Shown: positions 1 to 8,075 of the stretch, piece after piece
Numbering within the stretch: position 1 is the stretch's first letter
Layout: the number at the start of each line of letters is the position of its first letter
Assembly (NCBI GenBank): GCA_017445755.1
Contig: JAFSSE010000010.1
Coordinates: 1 to 64,000 of the forward strand
Reading direction: 5' to 3'
Length of the DNA stretch: 64,000 bases
From: Bacteroidales bacterium
GTDB lineage: Bacteria > Bacteroidota > Bacteroidia > Bacteroidales > UBA932
Notes under the pieces: model-generated
What the model saw: the letters and a program-made list of their open reading frames with translations, nothing else
Databases searched by the model: none
Told to the model about the DNA's origin: nothing
Made by a program: the position numbers and the translations under genes

Positions 1-323
1 CAAACCGCATATGAGATGAACTTGAAGCCCCTTGTCTCATCAAATTTCTCAGCCGCCTTGATAAGGCCGAGGTTTCCTTCATTGATAAGGTCGGGAAGCG
101 AAAGCCCCTGGTTCTGATACTGTTTCGCAACGGAAACGACAAAGCGGAGATTCGCCCGGGTAAGCTTTTCAAGGGCCTCCTGATCGCCTTTCCGGATTCT
201 CTGGGCAAGTTCCACCTCTTCTTCCGGAGTCACAAGTTCCTCACGGCCGATCTCCTGGAGATACTTATCGAGAGATGCGCTCTCCCTGTTGGTGATCGAC
301 TTGGTAATCTTTAATTGTCTCAT
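1..323 (-). CDS. rpoD: RNA polymerase primary sigma factor (5' part only)
   Basis: Reverse-strand N-terminal 107 codons of the housekeeping sigma factor; the rest lies left of the window. The start ATG at 321-323 gives the short Bacteroidetes N-terminus ([15 protein letters not shown]) with no long region 1.1. Region 1.2 follows ([19 protein letters not shown]), then the region 2 core-binding segment with [35 protein letters not shown] and the start of the FKFISYAV motif. In this phylum the protein directs RNA polymerase to TTTG/TAnnTTTG promoters, which fits the promoters seen throughout this window. The family assignment is firm; only the missing C-terminus is unknown. Confidence 0.95.
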   Translation of the reverse strand, partial: MRQLKITKSITNRESASLDKYLQEIGREELVTPEEEVELAQRIRKGDQEALEKLTRANLRFVVSVAKQYQNQGLSLPDLINEGNLGLIKAAEKFDETRGFKFISYAV

Positions 324-335
324 ATAGTTTAATTA

Positions 336-343
336 CAAAATTA
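336..343 (-). promoter_or_regulatory. -7 promoter element for rpoD
   Basis: On the minus strand this reads TAATTTTG, matching the Bacteroidetes -7 consensus TAnnTTTG, 13 bases before the rpoD ATG. The best -33 candidate (TTG, plus-strand 361-363) is only 17 bases away, so the match is partial. The 76-bp gap between rpoD and degP otherwise shows nothing. Confidence 0.4.
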
Positions 344-399
344 TCCAACTTGTCACCGCACAAGGGAGGGCGCATCCTCATCCTGATTCCCCGGAGGGC

Positions 400-1848
400 T
401 TATTTGCCGAATCCGAAGTAGAAGGGCTTTCCGGAAGCGTTCACACCTTCGACAAGGACAGACCTGGAGGCCTTCTTCGTCACGGCGATGACGTCTTCGG
501 GTTTGGAAACGGACTGCTCGTTCACAAAGAGGATTATACTCCCGGCTTCAGCTCCGGCCTCTGCCATCTTGCCCTGTCCCACGGAAACAATCTCTACACC
601 GGCCTTTGCACCGATTGCCTTAAGGGTTTCGGGGTCAGCGGCACGGAGGGTTGCACCATAATAAGCGACCGTTCCGTCCACATTGACCTCTCCGGTTTGC
701 TGGGCAGTTCCCTGGAAGGTAACTTCGGTCTTATGCTCTTTTCCGTCACGGATATAAGTGATGACCGCCTTGTCTCCAGGATGATAGCTGTTGACCTTGG
801 CCTGGACCGAGGAGCCGTCCTTGACCTTCTCTCCGTCAATTGCTACAATGACATCACCCTTGCGGAGACCGGCCTGATCGGCAGCGCTCGATTTCATAAC
901 CTCGTAAATATATACGCCGGAAATTTCTGAAAGTTTCATTTCCTTCGCAATTTTCTCATCAACCGGCTGCATGGTGATGCCGAGGACGGCGCGTTTGACG
1001 GAACCGAAATCAATAAGGTCTTCGACCACTTTCTTCACGATATTTACCGGGACGGCGAAGGAATAGCCGCTGTAGGAACCCGTCTGGGAAATAATTGCAG
1101 TATTAATACCCACGAGCTGGCCCTTCTTGTTGACCAGGGCGCCGCCTGAGTTCCCGGGATTCACGGCCGCATCCGTCTGGATGAAGGACTCAATCTTGAA
1201 CTCACCCGTAGTGTTCGGCATTGAACGACCCTTGGCACTTACAATACCCGCAGTAATGGTAGAACGGAGATTATATGAAAGAGGACTTCCGATTGCAAGG
1301 ACCCACTCCCCGAGGCGGAGCTGGTCGCTGTCGCCCATTTCAATGGCATTGAGACCATCTGCATCAATCTTGAGGAGGGCGACGTCCGTCGCCGGGTCGG
1401 TACCGACCACTGTCGCGTCATAGACCTTGTCGTTATTGAGAGTCACGGTTACCTTCGTCGCATTTTCAACCACATGGTTGTTGGTCACGATATAACCGTC
1501 GCTGCGGATAATAACACCCGAGCCACTCCCCTTCTGCTCACGGGACTGCGGCTGGCTGAAGCCGTCTCCGAAGAAATAGCGGAAGAACGGGTCAATCGTC
1601 TGGTACTGCTGGCGCTGACGGACTGTAACTTCCACATAAACGACCGCGTCAACTGCCGTTTCAGCAGCATATGTGAAGTCCGGATAATCGCTGTCTGCCA
1701 AATTGACAGTCTTATATTCAACCGTTCCGCCGTTGCCGTCGGAAACAACGCGTACACTATTGTCAGCGGTATTCGCCTTCACGACGCCGTAGGCCGTAAG
1801 TCCGCTGAGAAGGACCGATGCAAGGACCACTAAAAAACCTTTTTTCAT
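400..1848 (-). CDS. degP: DegP/HtrA periplasmic serine protease-chaperone
   Basis: 482 aa, the usual length for Do-family proteases, which degrade or refold damaged envelope proteins. An N-terminal signal segment (residues 1-25) precedes a trypsin-like domain with the full triad: His125 in TNNHVV, Asp155 in TDVALLK and Ser234 in GNSGGAL. Two PDZ domains follow at about 275-375 and 390-480; the first carries the VLGITMQP and GLRKGDVI patterns. It is transcribed divergently from dnaN and lies just upstream of rpoD, but a 76-bp gap with its own rpoD promoter suggests separate expression. I see no convincing TAnnTTTG element directly upstream. Intact and confidently assigned. Confidence 0.95.
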   Translation of the reverse strand: MKKGFLVVLASVLLSGLTAYGVVKANTADNSVRVVSDGNGGTVEYKTVNLADSDYPDFTYAAETAVDAVVYVEVTVRQRQQYQTIDPFFRYFFGDGFSQPQSREQKGSGSGVIIRSDGYIVTNNHVVENATKVTVTLNNDKVYDATVVGTDPATDVALLKIDADGLNAIEMGDSDQLRLGEWVLAIGSPLSYNLRSTITAGIVSAKGRSMPNTTGEFKIESFIQTDAAVNPGNSGGALVNKKGQLVGINTAIISQTGSYSGYSFAVPVNIVKKVVEDLIDFGSVKRAVLGITMQPVDEKIAKEMKLSEISGVYIYEVMKSSAADQAGLRKGDVIVAIDGEKVKDGSSVQAKVNSYHPGDKAVITYIRDGKEHKTEVTFQGTAQQTGEVNVDGTVAYYGATLRAADPETLKAIGAKAGVEIVSVGQGKMAEAGAEAGSIILFVNEQSVSKPEDVIAVTKKASRSVLVEGVNASGKPFYFGFGK

Positions 1849-1944
1849 AATATAAATCGTTTTAAATTTTTTCCGGAGCCCAATTACTCAAATTGCATGC
1901 CATTACAAAAGCTCTTAAAAAAATGTTTTTTAGAGAAAAATAAC

Positions 1945-1952
1945 TATATTTG
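1945..1952 (+). promoter_or_regulatory. -7 promoter element for dnaN
   Basis: TATATTTG, a perfect TAnnTTTG match, 50 bases before the dnaN ATG. The region expected to hold the -33 box (about 1921-1926) has only a loose TGTTTT. It implies a leader of about 45 nt and argues for the ATG at 2002 rather than an earlier in-frame start at 1897, which would precede the promoter. Confidence 0.55.
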
Positions 1953-2001
1953 TATGTTTGCCTCCCGCAGGCAGAATTATGGACAATATAAATATCGCGA
2001 T

Positions 2002-3120
2002 ATGAAATTCAACATTTCGAGCAATGACCTGCTCAAGGGACTCCTGGATGTTTCGAAGGCCATTCCGGCCAAATCTCCGCTTCCCATTCTGGAAAACTTC
2101 CTTTTCGTTCTGAAGGACGGAAAGCTCCAGATTACCGCTTCTGACCAGGAGCTGACGCTCCGGACCGAAATTGCAGTTGACGCCTCTGAAGAAGACGGTG
2201 CTATTGCTGTTCCCGCCCGCCATACGATTGAACTCCTCAAGGTTCTCCCCGACCAGCCGCTGAAGATCCGTACCCTCGGCGACGCTTCGTTCGAGTGCAG
2301 CTGGGCGAGCGGTAATTCCGTACTCCCCTTTTTCCCGGCCGACGACTATCCGGAGATTTCCCTGACGGATGACGACGCCCGCGAGGTGGTTTTCCCCGCC
2401 CAGTCGCTTGCAGACGGTATCGGAGGAACGGTCTATGCTACCGCAGACGACGAAATCCGTCCTGCGATGAACGGTATCTTCTTCGATATTGATACTGCTT
2501 CGACAACCCTCGTGGCCTCCGATTCCCACAAGCTTATCTGCTACACGACGGACGACGTAAAAGCGGCTGAAAAGAGCTCATTTATCCTCCATAAGCGTCC
2601 GGCCAATATCCTGAAATCCCTCCTCGGAAAGGAAGGGGACGTTACAGTCCGCTTCGACGCCAAGTCAGTGATTTTCAGCTTCGGATCTACGATGATGGTC
2701 TGCCGCCTCGTGGTCGGGAAGTATCCTCGTTACCGTGACGTCATTCCTCAGAACAACGCAAATATCCTGAAGATTGACCGCAACGTCCTCCTCAATACGG
2801 TCCGCCGCGTGGCTGTCTGTGCGAACAAGGCCTCCAATCACGTGAAATTCGACCTCAAGCAGGGCCAGCTCGAAGTTTCCGCCCAGGATCTCGGTTTCGC
2901 CCTTGCGGCATATGAGAAGATCGGCTGCGACTATCAGGGCGATGAGCTGACCATCGGCTTCAAATCGACCTTCCTGACTGAAATCCTCAGCAACATGAGC
3001 TGCGATTCCCTGGTCATCAAGTTCGCCGACGCCCGCCGCGCAGCCCTGCTCCTCCCCTCCGAGGAAGAGGCCGCAAGCGAGAAGATCTGCGGCATCCTGA
3101 TGCCGATCATGATTTCGTAA
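2002..3120 (+). CDS. dnaN: DNA polymerase III beta sliding clamp
   Basis: 372 aa, the standard clamp length. The protein forms a dimeric ring tethering DNA polymerase III and repair enzymes to DNA. The N-terminus (MKFNISSNDLLKGL) and the segment around KSPLPILENFLF are typical, and three repeated clamp folds can be followed through to the C-terminal sequence ICGILMPIMIS, which resembles the conserved clamp tail (YLVMPMR-type). I chose ATG 2002 because the open frame upstream passes through the promoter. A DEDDh exonuclease starts 12 bases downstream, so replication-linked functions are probably co-transcribed. It is not beside dnaA or recF here. Confidence 0.96.
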   Translation: MKFNISSNDLLKGLLDVSKAIPAKSPLPILENFLFVLKDGKLQITASDQELTLRTEIAVDASEEDGAIAVPARHTIELLKVLPDQPLKIRTLGDASFECSWASGNSVLPFFPADDYPEISLTDDDAREVVFPAQSLADGIGGTVYATADDEIRPAMNGIFFDIDTASTTLVASDSHKLICYTTDDVKAAEKSSFILHKRPANILKSLLGKEGDVTVRFDAKSVIFSFGSTMMVCRLVVGKYPRYRDVIPQNNANILKIDRNVLLNTVRRVAVCANKASNHVKFDLKQGQLEVSAQDLGFALAAYEKIGCDYQGDELTIGFKSTFLTEILSNMSCDSLVIKFADARRAALLLPSEEEAASEKICGILMPIMIS

Positions 3121-3132
3121 AAAGGAAGATTC

Positions 3133-4050
3133 ATGGAACTTAAACTTGAAAGACCGCTGCTCTTTTTCGACATAGAGAGCACCGGCCTTAGTATTGCGAC
3201 CGACTGTATCGCTGAACTCAGCTTCGTAAAGGTGTTCCCCGGCGGCGAAACCCGGATTAAAACCTGGCGCTTCAAGCCCTGGGATTACATCCGGCAGTGC
3301 CAGTACCCCATAAATCCCCAGGCCTCAGCCGTCAATGGGATCAAGGACAGTGACCTCGAGGACTGCCCGAGGTTCATGGACTGCGTCGATGAGGTCCTTT
3401 CATGGATTACCGACAGCGACCTTGCCGGCTTCAACTCCGCCAAATTCGACCTTCCGATGCTCGCCGAAGAGATTGAACGCGTCCGCGTTTACGGAGGACG
3501 GAATGACCTGAATATCAACCTCCACGACAAGCTCATGGTCGATGTCCAGAATATTTATCATTTCATGGAGCCCCGGAACCTTCGCGCCGCCTACCGATTC
3601 TACTGCGGCGGAGAAGACTTCGAGAACGCCCATACCGCCGAGGCCGATACCCTCGCCACTTATGAAGTACTCAAGGGGCAGCTCGAAATGTACGGGGACA
3701 AACTGAAAAACGATGTCCACTCCCTTGCATCCATTGGCGGAAAGCCCAAAACCGTCGATTACGCCGGCCGCCTCTTCTACAACGAGAACGGCGAGGTTAT
3801 TATCAGCTTCGGAAAACATAAGGGAAAGACGGCCAGGGAGGTCTGGAGGACAGAACCTTCTTATTTCTCCTGGGTTGAAAACGGCGAATTCACCCTGGAC
3901 ACAAAGCGTCAGTTCTCCCTTCTTAAAAAACAGTTTGAATCCGAGCGGAAAGCGGCTTACGAAGCCCGCCAGGCATCCCTTAACCGTCCCGCGACAGATG
4001 AAGAGCTCGCTTCCCTTGCCACGAAATTCAACACCGGAAAACTCTTCTAA
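3133..4050 (+). CDS. DEDDh 3'-5' exonuclease, Pol III epsilon-like, with C-terminal DUF3820-type domain
   Basis: 305 aa. Residues about 8-185 form an epsilon/RNase T-type exonuclease: ExoI motif FDIEST, ExoII motif NSAKFDLPM and ExoIII motif HTAEADTL supply the four acidic metal ligands and the catalytic His. Residues about 225-280 contain FGKHKGKTAREV followed by a YFSWVENGEF segment, the pattern of the small DUF3820 domain often found after Bacteroidetes exonucleases. The gene starts 12 bases after dnaN and probably shares its promoter. Role: proofreading or DNA end processing, by family. Whether it is the main proofreading subunit or an accessory exonuclease cannot be told from sequence alone. 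Confidence 0.88.
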   Translation: MELKLERPLLFFDIESTGLSIATDCIAELSFVKVFPGGETRIKTWRFKPWDYIRQCQYPINPQASAVNGIKDSDLEDCPRFMDCVDEVLSWITDSDLAGFNSAKFDLPMLAEEIERVRVYGGRNDLNINLHDKLMVDVQNIYHFMEPRNLRAAYRFYCGGEDFENAHTAEADTLATYEVLKGQLEMYGDKLKNDVHSLASIGGKPKTVDYAGRLFYNENGEVIISFGKHKGKTAREVWRTEPSYFSWVENGEFTLDTKRQFSLLKKQFESERKAAYEARQASLNRPATDEELASLATKFNTGKLF

Positions 4051-4051
4051 A

Positions 4052-4498
4052 ATGGCAGAAAGCGTAAAACTGATGGACAGCGGAGTCGCCCTTTTCAGCT
4101 CTGAAGGCGGAATGGAAGGGGCAATCAGCAAGGTAAGCGCCCTCCTTGGAAAAGAAGGCAAGGTCAGCCGTGATGCGGAAAACTTCCTGACTCTCGACTG
4201 CTCTTCCCGCTGGTGGCTGAGATTTATCCGCGTCACCATCGAAAAAGCTGACGTAGAAGGACGTGAGGACATGTTCGCCGGCTCTTTCAAGGAAGCCAGC
4301 GCCTCTACCTCCCTCCGCCACTATTCGCTTCTTCTCGCAGCTGTGCTCATCCTTGTCGCCCTGGCCTTTGTGATGGGCTCTTGGTGGTCCCTTATTCCGG
4401 CCCTTCTAATAATCGGGGGCTATCTATACCTTAATTATTCTCCGGATAAGGGAAACATTTCCCGGATGCACCGGATAATCAAAGAACTCTCCGAATAA
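4052..4498 (+). CDS. Small membrane protein of unknown function
   Basis: 148 aa; ATG at 4052 is one base after the stop of the exonuclease gene, and its own stop overlaps the next ATG (TAATG at 4496-4500), so it is translationally linked to both. The first ~90 residues are soluble and begin MAESVKLMDSG; two hydrophobic stretches follow at about 93-111 and 113-130 (SLLLAAVLILVALAFV, then LIPALLIIGGYLYL), with a short charged tail. No family recognised. The topology suggests a cytosolic domain anchored by a helical hairpin. The frame is supported by the tight packing and by codon use like its neighbours. Confidence 0.7.
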   Translation: MAESVKLMDSGVALFSSEGGMEGAISKVSALLGKEGKVSRDAENFLTLDCSSRWWLRFIRVTIEKADVEGREDMFAGSFKEASASTSLRHYSLLLAAVLILVALAFVMGSWWSLIPALLIIGGYLYLNYSPDKGNISRMHRIIKELSE

Positions 4499-5145
4499 TG
4501 GATCCGCTCATTATCGCAAAAGTAATCCTCGGAGGTACAATCGCTGCCTCGGAAGTTCCAGCCGCCCTTGAAGGACAACCATGGTATGAAATAAAATGCG
4601 ATACATGGAAGGTCGCTGAGACGAACCCGACGGTACGCTTCCGCGTTGCCCACACGGGGGATGCCCTTCTTCTGCATTTCCATGTCAGCGACAGTGAGGC
4701 GAGGGCCGTCAATGACAAAGACAACGGAAGGGTCTGGGAAGATTCCTGCTGCGAATTCTTTGTTTCTCCCGACGGGAACGATACCTATTATAACTTCGAG
4801 TGCAACTGTATCGGGACCCTTCTTCTCCACTTCGGGAAAAAGGGCTCGGAGCGTCCGAATGCCCCTCATGAGGCCTACGAGGCCGTCCAGAGGTGGAGTT
4901 CCCTCGGGAGTGACCCCTTCGAGCATAAGGACGGTCCCCTTGAATGGGACCTTATAGAAATAATCCCCTGCAAGGCCCTCTACGGCCATAAAATAGCTTC
5001 CTTCGACGGCAGAAAAATGAAGGGGAACTTCTATAAATGCGGGGACAAGACCCTCTCCCCCCACTTCCTTTCCTGGGCCCCGATCGACCTCCCCTCTCCT
5101 GCCTTCCACTGCCCTGAGTTCTTCGGGGAAATGGTATTCGAATAA
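4498..5145 (+). CDS. Carbohydrate-binding family 9-like domain protein
   Basis: 215 aa without a signal peptide. The fold pattern is that of the CBM9-like/DOMON-type beta-sandwich found in Bacteroidetes proteins: RFRVAHTGDALLLHFHV, then RVWEDSCCEFFVSPDG, YYNFECNCIGT and a C-terminal LSWAPIDLPSPAFH segment. Such domains bind sugars or are attached to glycan-processing enzymes; this one stands alone and probably stays in the cytoplasm, so the ligand is unknown. Its ATG overlaps the upstream stop. It is the last gene of the dnaN unit; a strong hairpin terminator follows four bases after its stop. Confidence 0.8.
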   Translation: MDPLIIAKVILGGTIAASEVPAALEGQPWYEIKCDTWKVAETNPTVRFRVAHTGDALLLHFHVSDSEARAVNDKDNGRVWEDSCCEFFVSPDGNDTYYNFECNCIGTLLLHFGKKGSERPNAPHEAYEAVQRWSSLGSDPFEHKDGPLEWDLIEIIPCKALYGHKIASFDGRKMKGNFYKCGDKTLSPHFLSWAPIDLPSPAFHCPEFFGEMVFE

Positions 5146-5149
5146 AAAC

Positions 5150-5179
5150 GTCAACCTACCCGGAAAGGGGTAGGTTGAC
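5150..5179. terminator. Bidirectional intrinsic terminator
   Basis: Perfect 12-bp stem (arm 5150-5161 GTCAACCTACCC, arm 5168-5179) with a 6-base loop GGAAAG. It lies between the convergent dnaN unit (plus) and the rpsF-rpsR-rplI unit (minus). A short A-run precedes it on the plus strand (an oligo-U tail for minus-strand transcripts), so it probably serves both directions. Confidence 0.85.
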
Positions 5180-5201
5180 TGTTATAAAACCAGGTTTCAG
5201 A

Positions 5202-5648
5202 TTACTCTGCGACAACTTCGAAGGAGAAGGCGGCCTTGATCTGCTTGTAAATCTTTACAGAGCCCTCATAGGTGCCAAGTTCCTTAACATCTTCTGCGAG
5301 GATAGTGATATCCTTCTTGTCAACCTCGATTCCAGCGGCGGCAAGGGCCTCAGCAAGCTGGGCCGTTGTCACGGAACCATAAATCTTACCGCTCTCGCTA
5401 ACCTTGACGGCGACCTGTACGGTCTTGCCTTCAATTTTCGCTGCAAGGGCCTCGGCATCGGCAACGAGCTTGGCCTCTTTGTGAGCACGCTGGCGGAGAG
5501 TCTCCGCATACTGCTTCTTAACGGACTCAGTAGCTACGGATGCAAAACCCTGGGGAACGAGATAATTCAGCGCATAACCTGACTTAACTTTCACAATCTC
5601 ACCTGCATAGCCGAGATTGGCGACATCTTTTTTCAAAAGGATTTCCAT
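5202..5648 (-). CDS. rplI: 50S ribosomal protein L9
   Basis: 148 aa, the normal length. The N-terminal rRNA-binding domain reads MEILLKKDVANLGYAGEIV and VKSGYALNYLVPQGFA, close to consensus; a long connecting helix leads to the C-terminal domain. Last gene of the rpsF-rpsR-rplI unit, eight bases after rpsR, and followed by the hairpin at 5150-5179. This order is the classic one in bacteria. No anomalies seen. Confidence 0.97.
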   Translation of the reverse strand: MEILLKKDVANLGYAGEIVKVKSGYALNYLVPQGFASVATESVKKQYAETLRQRAHKEAKLVADAEALAAKIEGKTVQVAVKVSESGKIYGSVTTAQLAEALAAAGIEVDKKDITILAEDVKELGTYEGSVKIYKQIKAAFSFEVVAE

Positions 5649-5656
5649 AAGGCAGA

Positions 5657-5926
5657 TTATTTAAGAAGATCAGTAACATACGGAAGAAGAGCAAGGGAGC
5701 GGGCACGCTTAACGGCCTGGGCGACCTTGCGCTGGAACTTGAGGGAAGTACCGGTGATGCGGCGAGGGAGGATTTTTCCCTGCTCATTGAGGAACTTCTT
5801 AAGGAACTCGGGATCTTTGTAATCCACATACTTGATACCGGCCTTCTTGAAACGGCAGTATTTCTTCTTTCTCACCTCTACGGTCGGAGGGTTGAGATAA
5901 CGGATTTCATTGTTTTCCTGTGCCAT
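5657..5926 (-). CDS. rpsR: 30S ribosomal protein S18
   Basis: 89 aa. Carries the S18 signature [20 protein letters not shown] followed by [14 protein letters not shown] and a basic tail ending [11 protein letters not shown]18 pairs with S6 in the small-subunit platform, matching its place directly after rpsF. The N-terminal stretch with [19 protein letters not shown] is typical of Bacteroidetes S18. Confidence 0.97.
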   Translation of the reverse strand: MAQENNEIRYLNPPTVEVRKKKYCRFKKAGIKYVDYKDPEFLKKFLNEQGKILPRRITGTSLKFQRKVAQAVKRARSLALLPYVTDLLK

Positions 5927-5943
5927 AATACTTTCCTCCTGGA

Positions 5944-6306
5944 TTATTCTTCGGTCTTGGGTTCAACATTCTTGGCGACCTTGTTCGCGCGGCGCTTCTC
6001 AGCATAGGCGGCAGCGTTCTTGTCGAGAGCCACGGTGAGGAAACGGATAATCCGCTCGTCACGGTGATACTGGGTCTCGAGGACAGAAACGAACTTCGGG
6101 TCAGCATTGAATTCAATCAGGTAATAGAACCCGGTGGTTTTGTGCTGGATCGGATAAGCGAGCTGACGCAGGCCCCAATCCTCTTCGTACACAACCTCGC
6201 CTCCGTTGTCACGGATCAGCTGGGTGTACTTGGCAACCGCTTCCTTCATCTGGGCTTCAGACAAAACGGGAGTTGCAATGAAAACGGTCTCGTACTTTTG
6301 TAACAT
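5944..6306 (-). CDS. rpsF: 30S ribosomal protein S6
   Basis: 120 aa. Starts [19 protein letters not shown] and contains [19 protein letters not shown] and the [12 protein letters not shown] strand characteristic of S6; the acidic/basic C-terminal tail ends VEPKTEE. First gene of the S6-S18-L9 unit, driven by a near-consensus promoter at 6376-6406. The ~70-nt leader could hold an S6:S18 autoregulatory structure, as known for other bacteria, but I could not establish one. Confidence 0.97.
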   Translation of the reverse strand: MLQKYETVFIATPVLSEAQMKEAVAKYTQLIRDNGGEVVYEEDWGLRQLAYPIQHKTTGFYYLIEFNADPKFVSVLETQYHRDERIIRFLTVALDKNAAAYAEKRRANKVAKNVEPKTEE

Positions 6307-6375
6307 TTGTTTGTAATTTGTTGTTTATAAATAATTTACAGCCCCTTTCGGAAAGTAAGCCACCGAAAAGGACTG

Positions 6376-6406
6376 CAAATATAGGAACAAAAAATTGAAA
6401 ATCAAA
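6376..6406 (-). promoter_or_regulatory. Promoter of rpsF-rpsR-rplI
   Basis: Minus strand: -33 TTTG (plus-strand 6403-6406), 19-base spacer, -7 TATATTTG (6376-6383). This matches the Bacteroidetes consensus at every position and is the best textbook promoter in the window. It lies 70 bases before the rpsF ATG. Confidence 0.8.
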
Positions 6407-6414
6407 GTATTTCC

Positions 6415-8070
6415 CTAGAGGATTTTAACCAGGAGGGGCATCAGGTACTTGTCCGGAGTACCCGCAATCCTCTGTTCTGACTGAGTCCTGGGATGGGCGA
6501 AGTACTTATCATTGACCTGGTACTCGGAGCAGCAGCGGAGCCGGACACGAAAAGCATCAGTATCCTCGCCGAGCGTAGCCGTAAAGGAAACAGGCAGGGC
6601 AGTGGAGGCAGTCATGGAAAGGTTATAACTGAATTTCTCGCCCGATGCCGACAGGGAAATGTTCTGCAGGTCGAATCCGGGCGCCGGCTTCCACTCCTTT
6701 CCATCCTGATACTCCAGCATCCAGTACTTGGCGCCGTATTTCATCGGATGCAGGGTCCACTGGGCATAGACTTTCGTCCCCGCATCGAGGGCGACTTTGC
6801 TTTCCATCACGACACAATCCCCCGCCATAAGTCCGCAGAAACAGGGCTGCCCCCCTGTCTTTGCATTAAAAATCGCGACTCCGGCCCTTTCATCGCCGGC
6901 TTCGTCGCTCCATGCGGTCTTGTCAATCTGAGTAAAGAACAAACGGCCGGATCCCTTTAAATTGGCGTTTATATATCCTATCTCTCCTGGTGCATTGGTA
7001 TACCGGTAAACACCGAGATTATCCATGCTGTTCACCAGGCCGGTATAGGAATTCATGTATCCGTTCTGGCCGGTCGCCGCCTCGGGAGTAAACAGCCAGG
7101 CAGCGAGCGTATCACGCTTTTCGGTCACCTCGTCCGGCTTGAAATACGAAAGATCCGTAATCTGATACATGTGTTCCACCGCCTCATGGGCAGCCGTCTG
7201 GCATACCAGGGCTACATTCTCCGACATGGTCGAAGGCACGTACTTGTTGCCTACCACGCTTTCACCGGTTATCTTCTCATACCAAATGCATCCCGCAGTA
7301 TAGCGTCCGTAAGTCAGATTAAGATGCCAGCCATCCCGGTTGAAGGTGTCACCGAGGAAGGAAGTCCTGCCGTTCTGGATTGCATCGAATGTATTGATAC
7401 ACAGGGCAAAATCGTCCTTATGCTTTTCCAAGACCCACTTTGTGGCCTCGCAGATCATCGAATACATCTTCATCTGGTCGTAGTCGTAATAGCTGAACTT
7501 GACGCCGTCATAGCCCTTCTGGGCAGCCCATGGAACGTGATAGACAAGGCGGGCTGTCGGGACCTTGGACCTGAGGTGGGCGATGAGGTTCGTCAGATAT
7601 GGCTCCATGTACTCAGTCTGGCCGTGGTGGCCGGCCCCTTCCTGGAGGGAAATCAGGTCCCATTTCTCGTCCGCAAGGCCGGTTGACATCTTGGTGTTCG
7701 CGGTCTTGGTCATGTTCCCATTGACAATCTTCCGGTAGCTGTAAGCCGCCTCGTCAGAAGCGGCATAGCCGGCATGCTTTTCAAGGGGACATCCGGCGAC
7801 ATAAAGGTCGCCGATGACTACCTTCTTTCCGGCGGCCTCGAAGAGCGGATAGAGTTCCTGCTCCACAGCATCTGCGGAGAAGGAATTACCGATAGCAAGC
7901 AGGCGGATTGTACCGTCTCCGTCAGTATCCGGATTCCACTCGGGGGTAACGGGTGCTGGCGGGGTTTCTATTTCTCCTGTGTCAGTTCCTGTCGTACCGG
8001 TGTTATCCGCCGGTTTACACGCCAAGGCCATAAGCATGACCCCAAGGGATATAATACTCATTCTTTTCAT
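6415..8070 (-). CDS. DUF4886 SGNH-hydrolase-like lipoprotein
   Basis: 551 aa. Signal peptide with lipobox ending at Cys18 (MALAC) followed by a Thr-rich linker, so an envelope lipoprotein. Residues about 54-290 match the DUF4886 family, an SGNH-type esterase fold: block I GNSFS (Ser63) and the Asp246-His249 pair in DGWH. The C-terminal ~230 residues look like beta-rich accessory domains. By family it is probably an esterase acting on decorated glycans; the substrate is unknown. It starts five bases after the pepD stop and is the last gene of the minus-strand unit that begins at the acyltransferase gene. Confidence 0.82.
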   Translation of the reverse strand: MKRMSIISLGVMLMALACKPADNTGTTGTDTGEIETPPAPVTPEWNPDTDGDGTIRLLAIGNSFSADAVEQELYPLFEAAGKKVVIGDLYVAGCPLEKHAGYAASDEAAYSYRKIVNGNMTKTANTKMSTGLADEKWDLISLQEGAGHHGQTEYMEPYLTNLIAHLRSKVPTARLVYHVPWAAQKGYDGVKFSYYDYDQMKMYSMICEATKWVLEKHKDDFALCINTFDAIQNGRTSFLGDTFNRDGWHLNLTYGRYTAGCIWYEKITGESVVGNKYVPSTMSENVALVCQTAAHEAVEHMYQITDLSYFKPDEVTEKRDTLAAWLFTPEAATGQNGYMNSYTGLVNSMDNLGVYRYTNAPGEIGYINANLKGSGRLFFTQIDKTAWSDEAGDERAGVAIFNAKTGGQPCFCGLMAGDCVVMESKVALDAGTKVYAQWTLHPMKYGAKYWMLEYQDGKEWKPAPGFDLQNISLSASGEKFSYNLSMTASTALPVSFTATLGEDTDAFRVRLRCCSEYQVNDKYFAHPRTQSEQRIAGTPDKYLMPLLVKIL

Positions 8071-8075
8071 CTTCG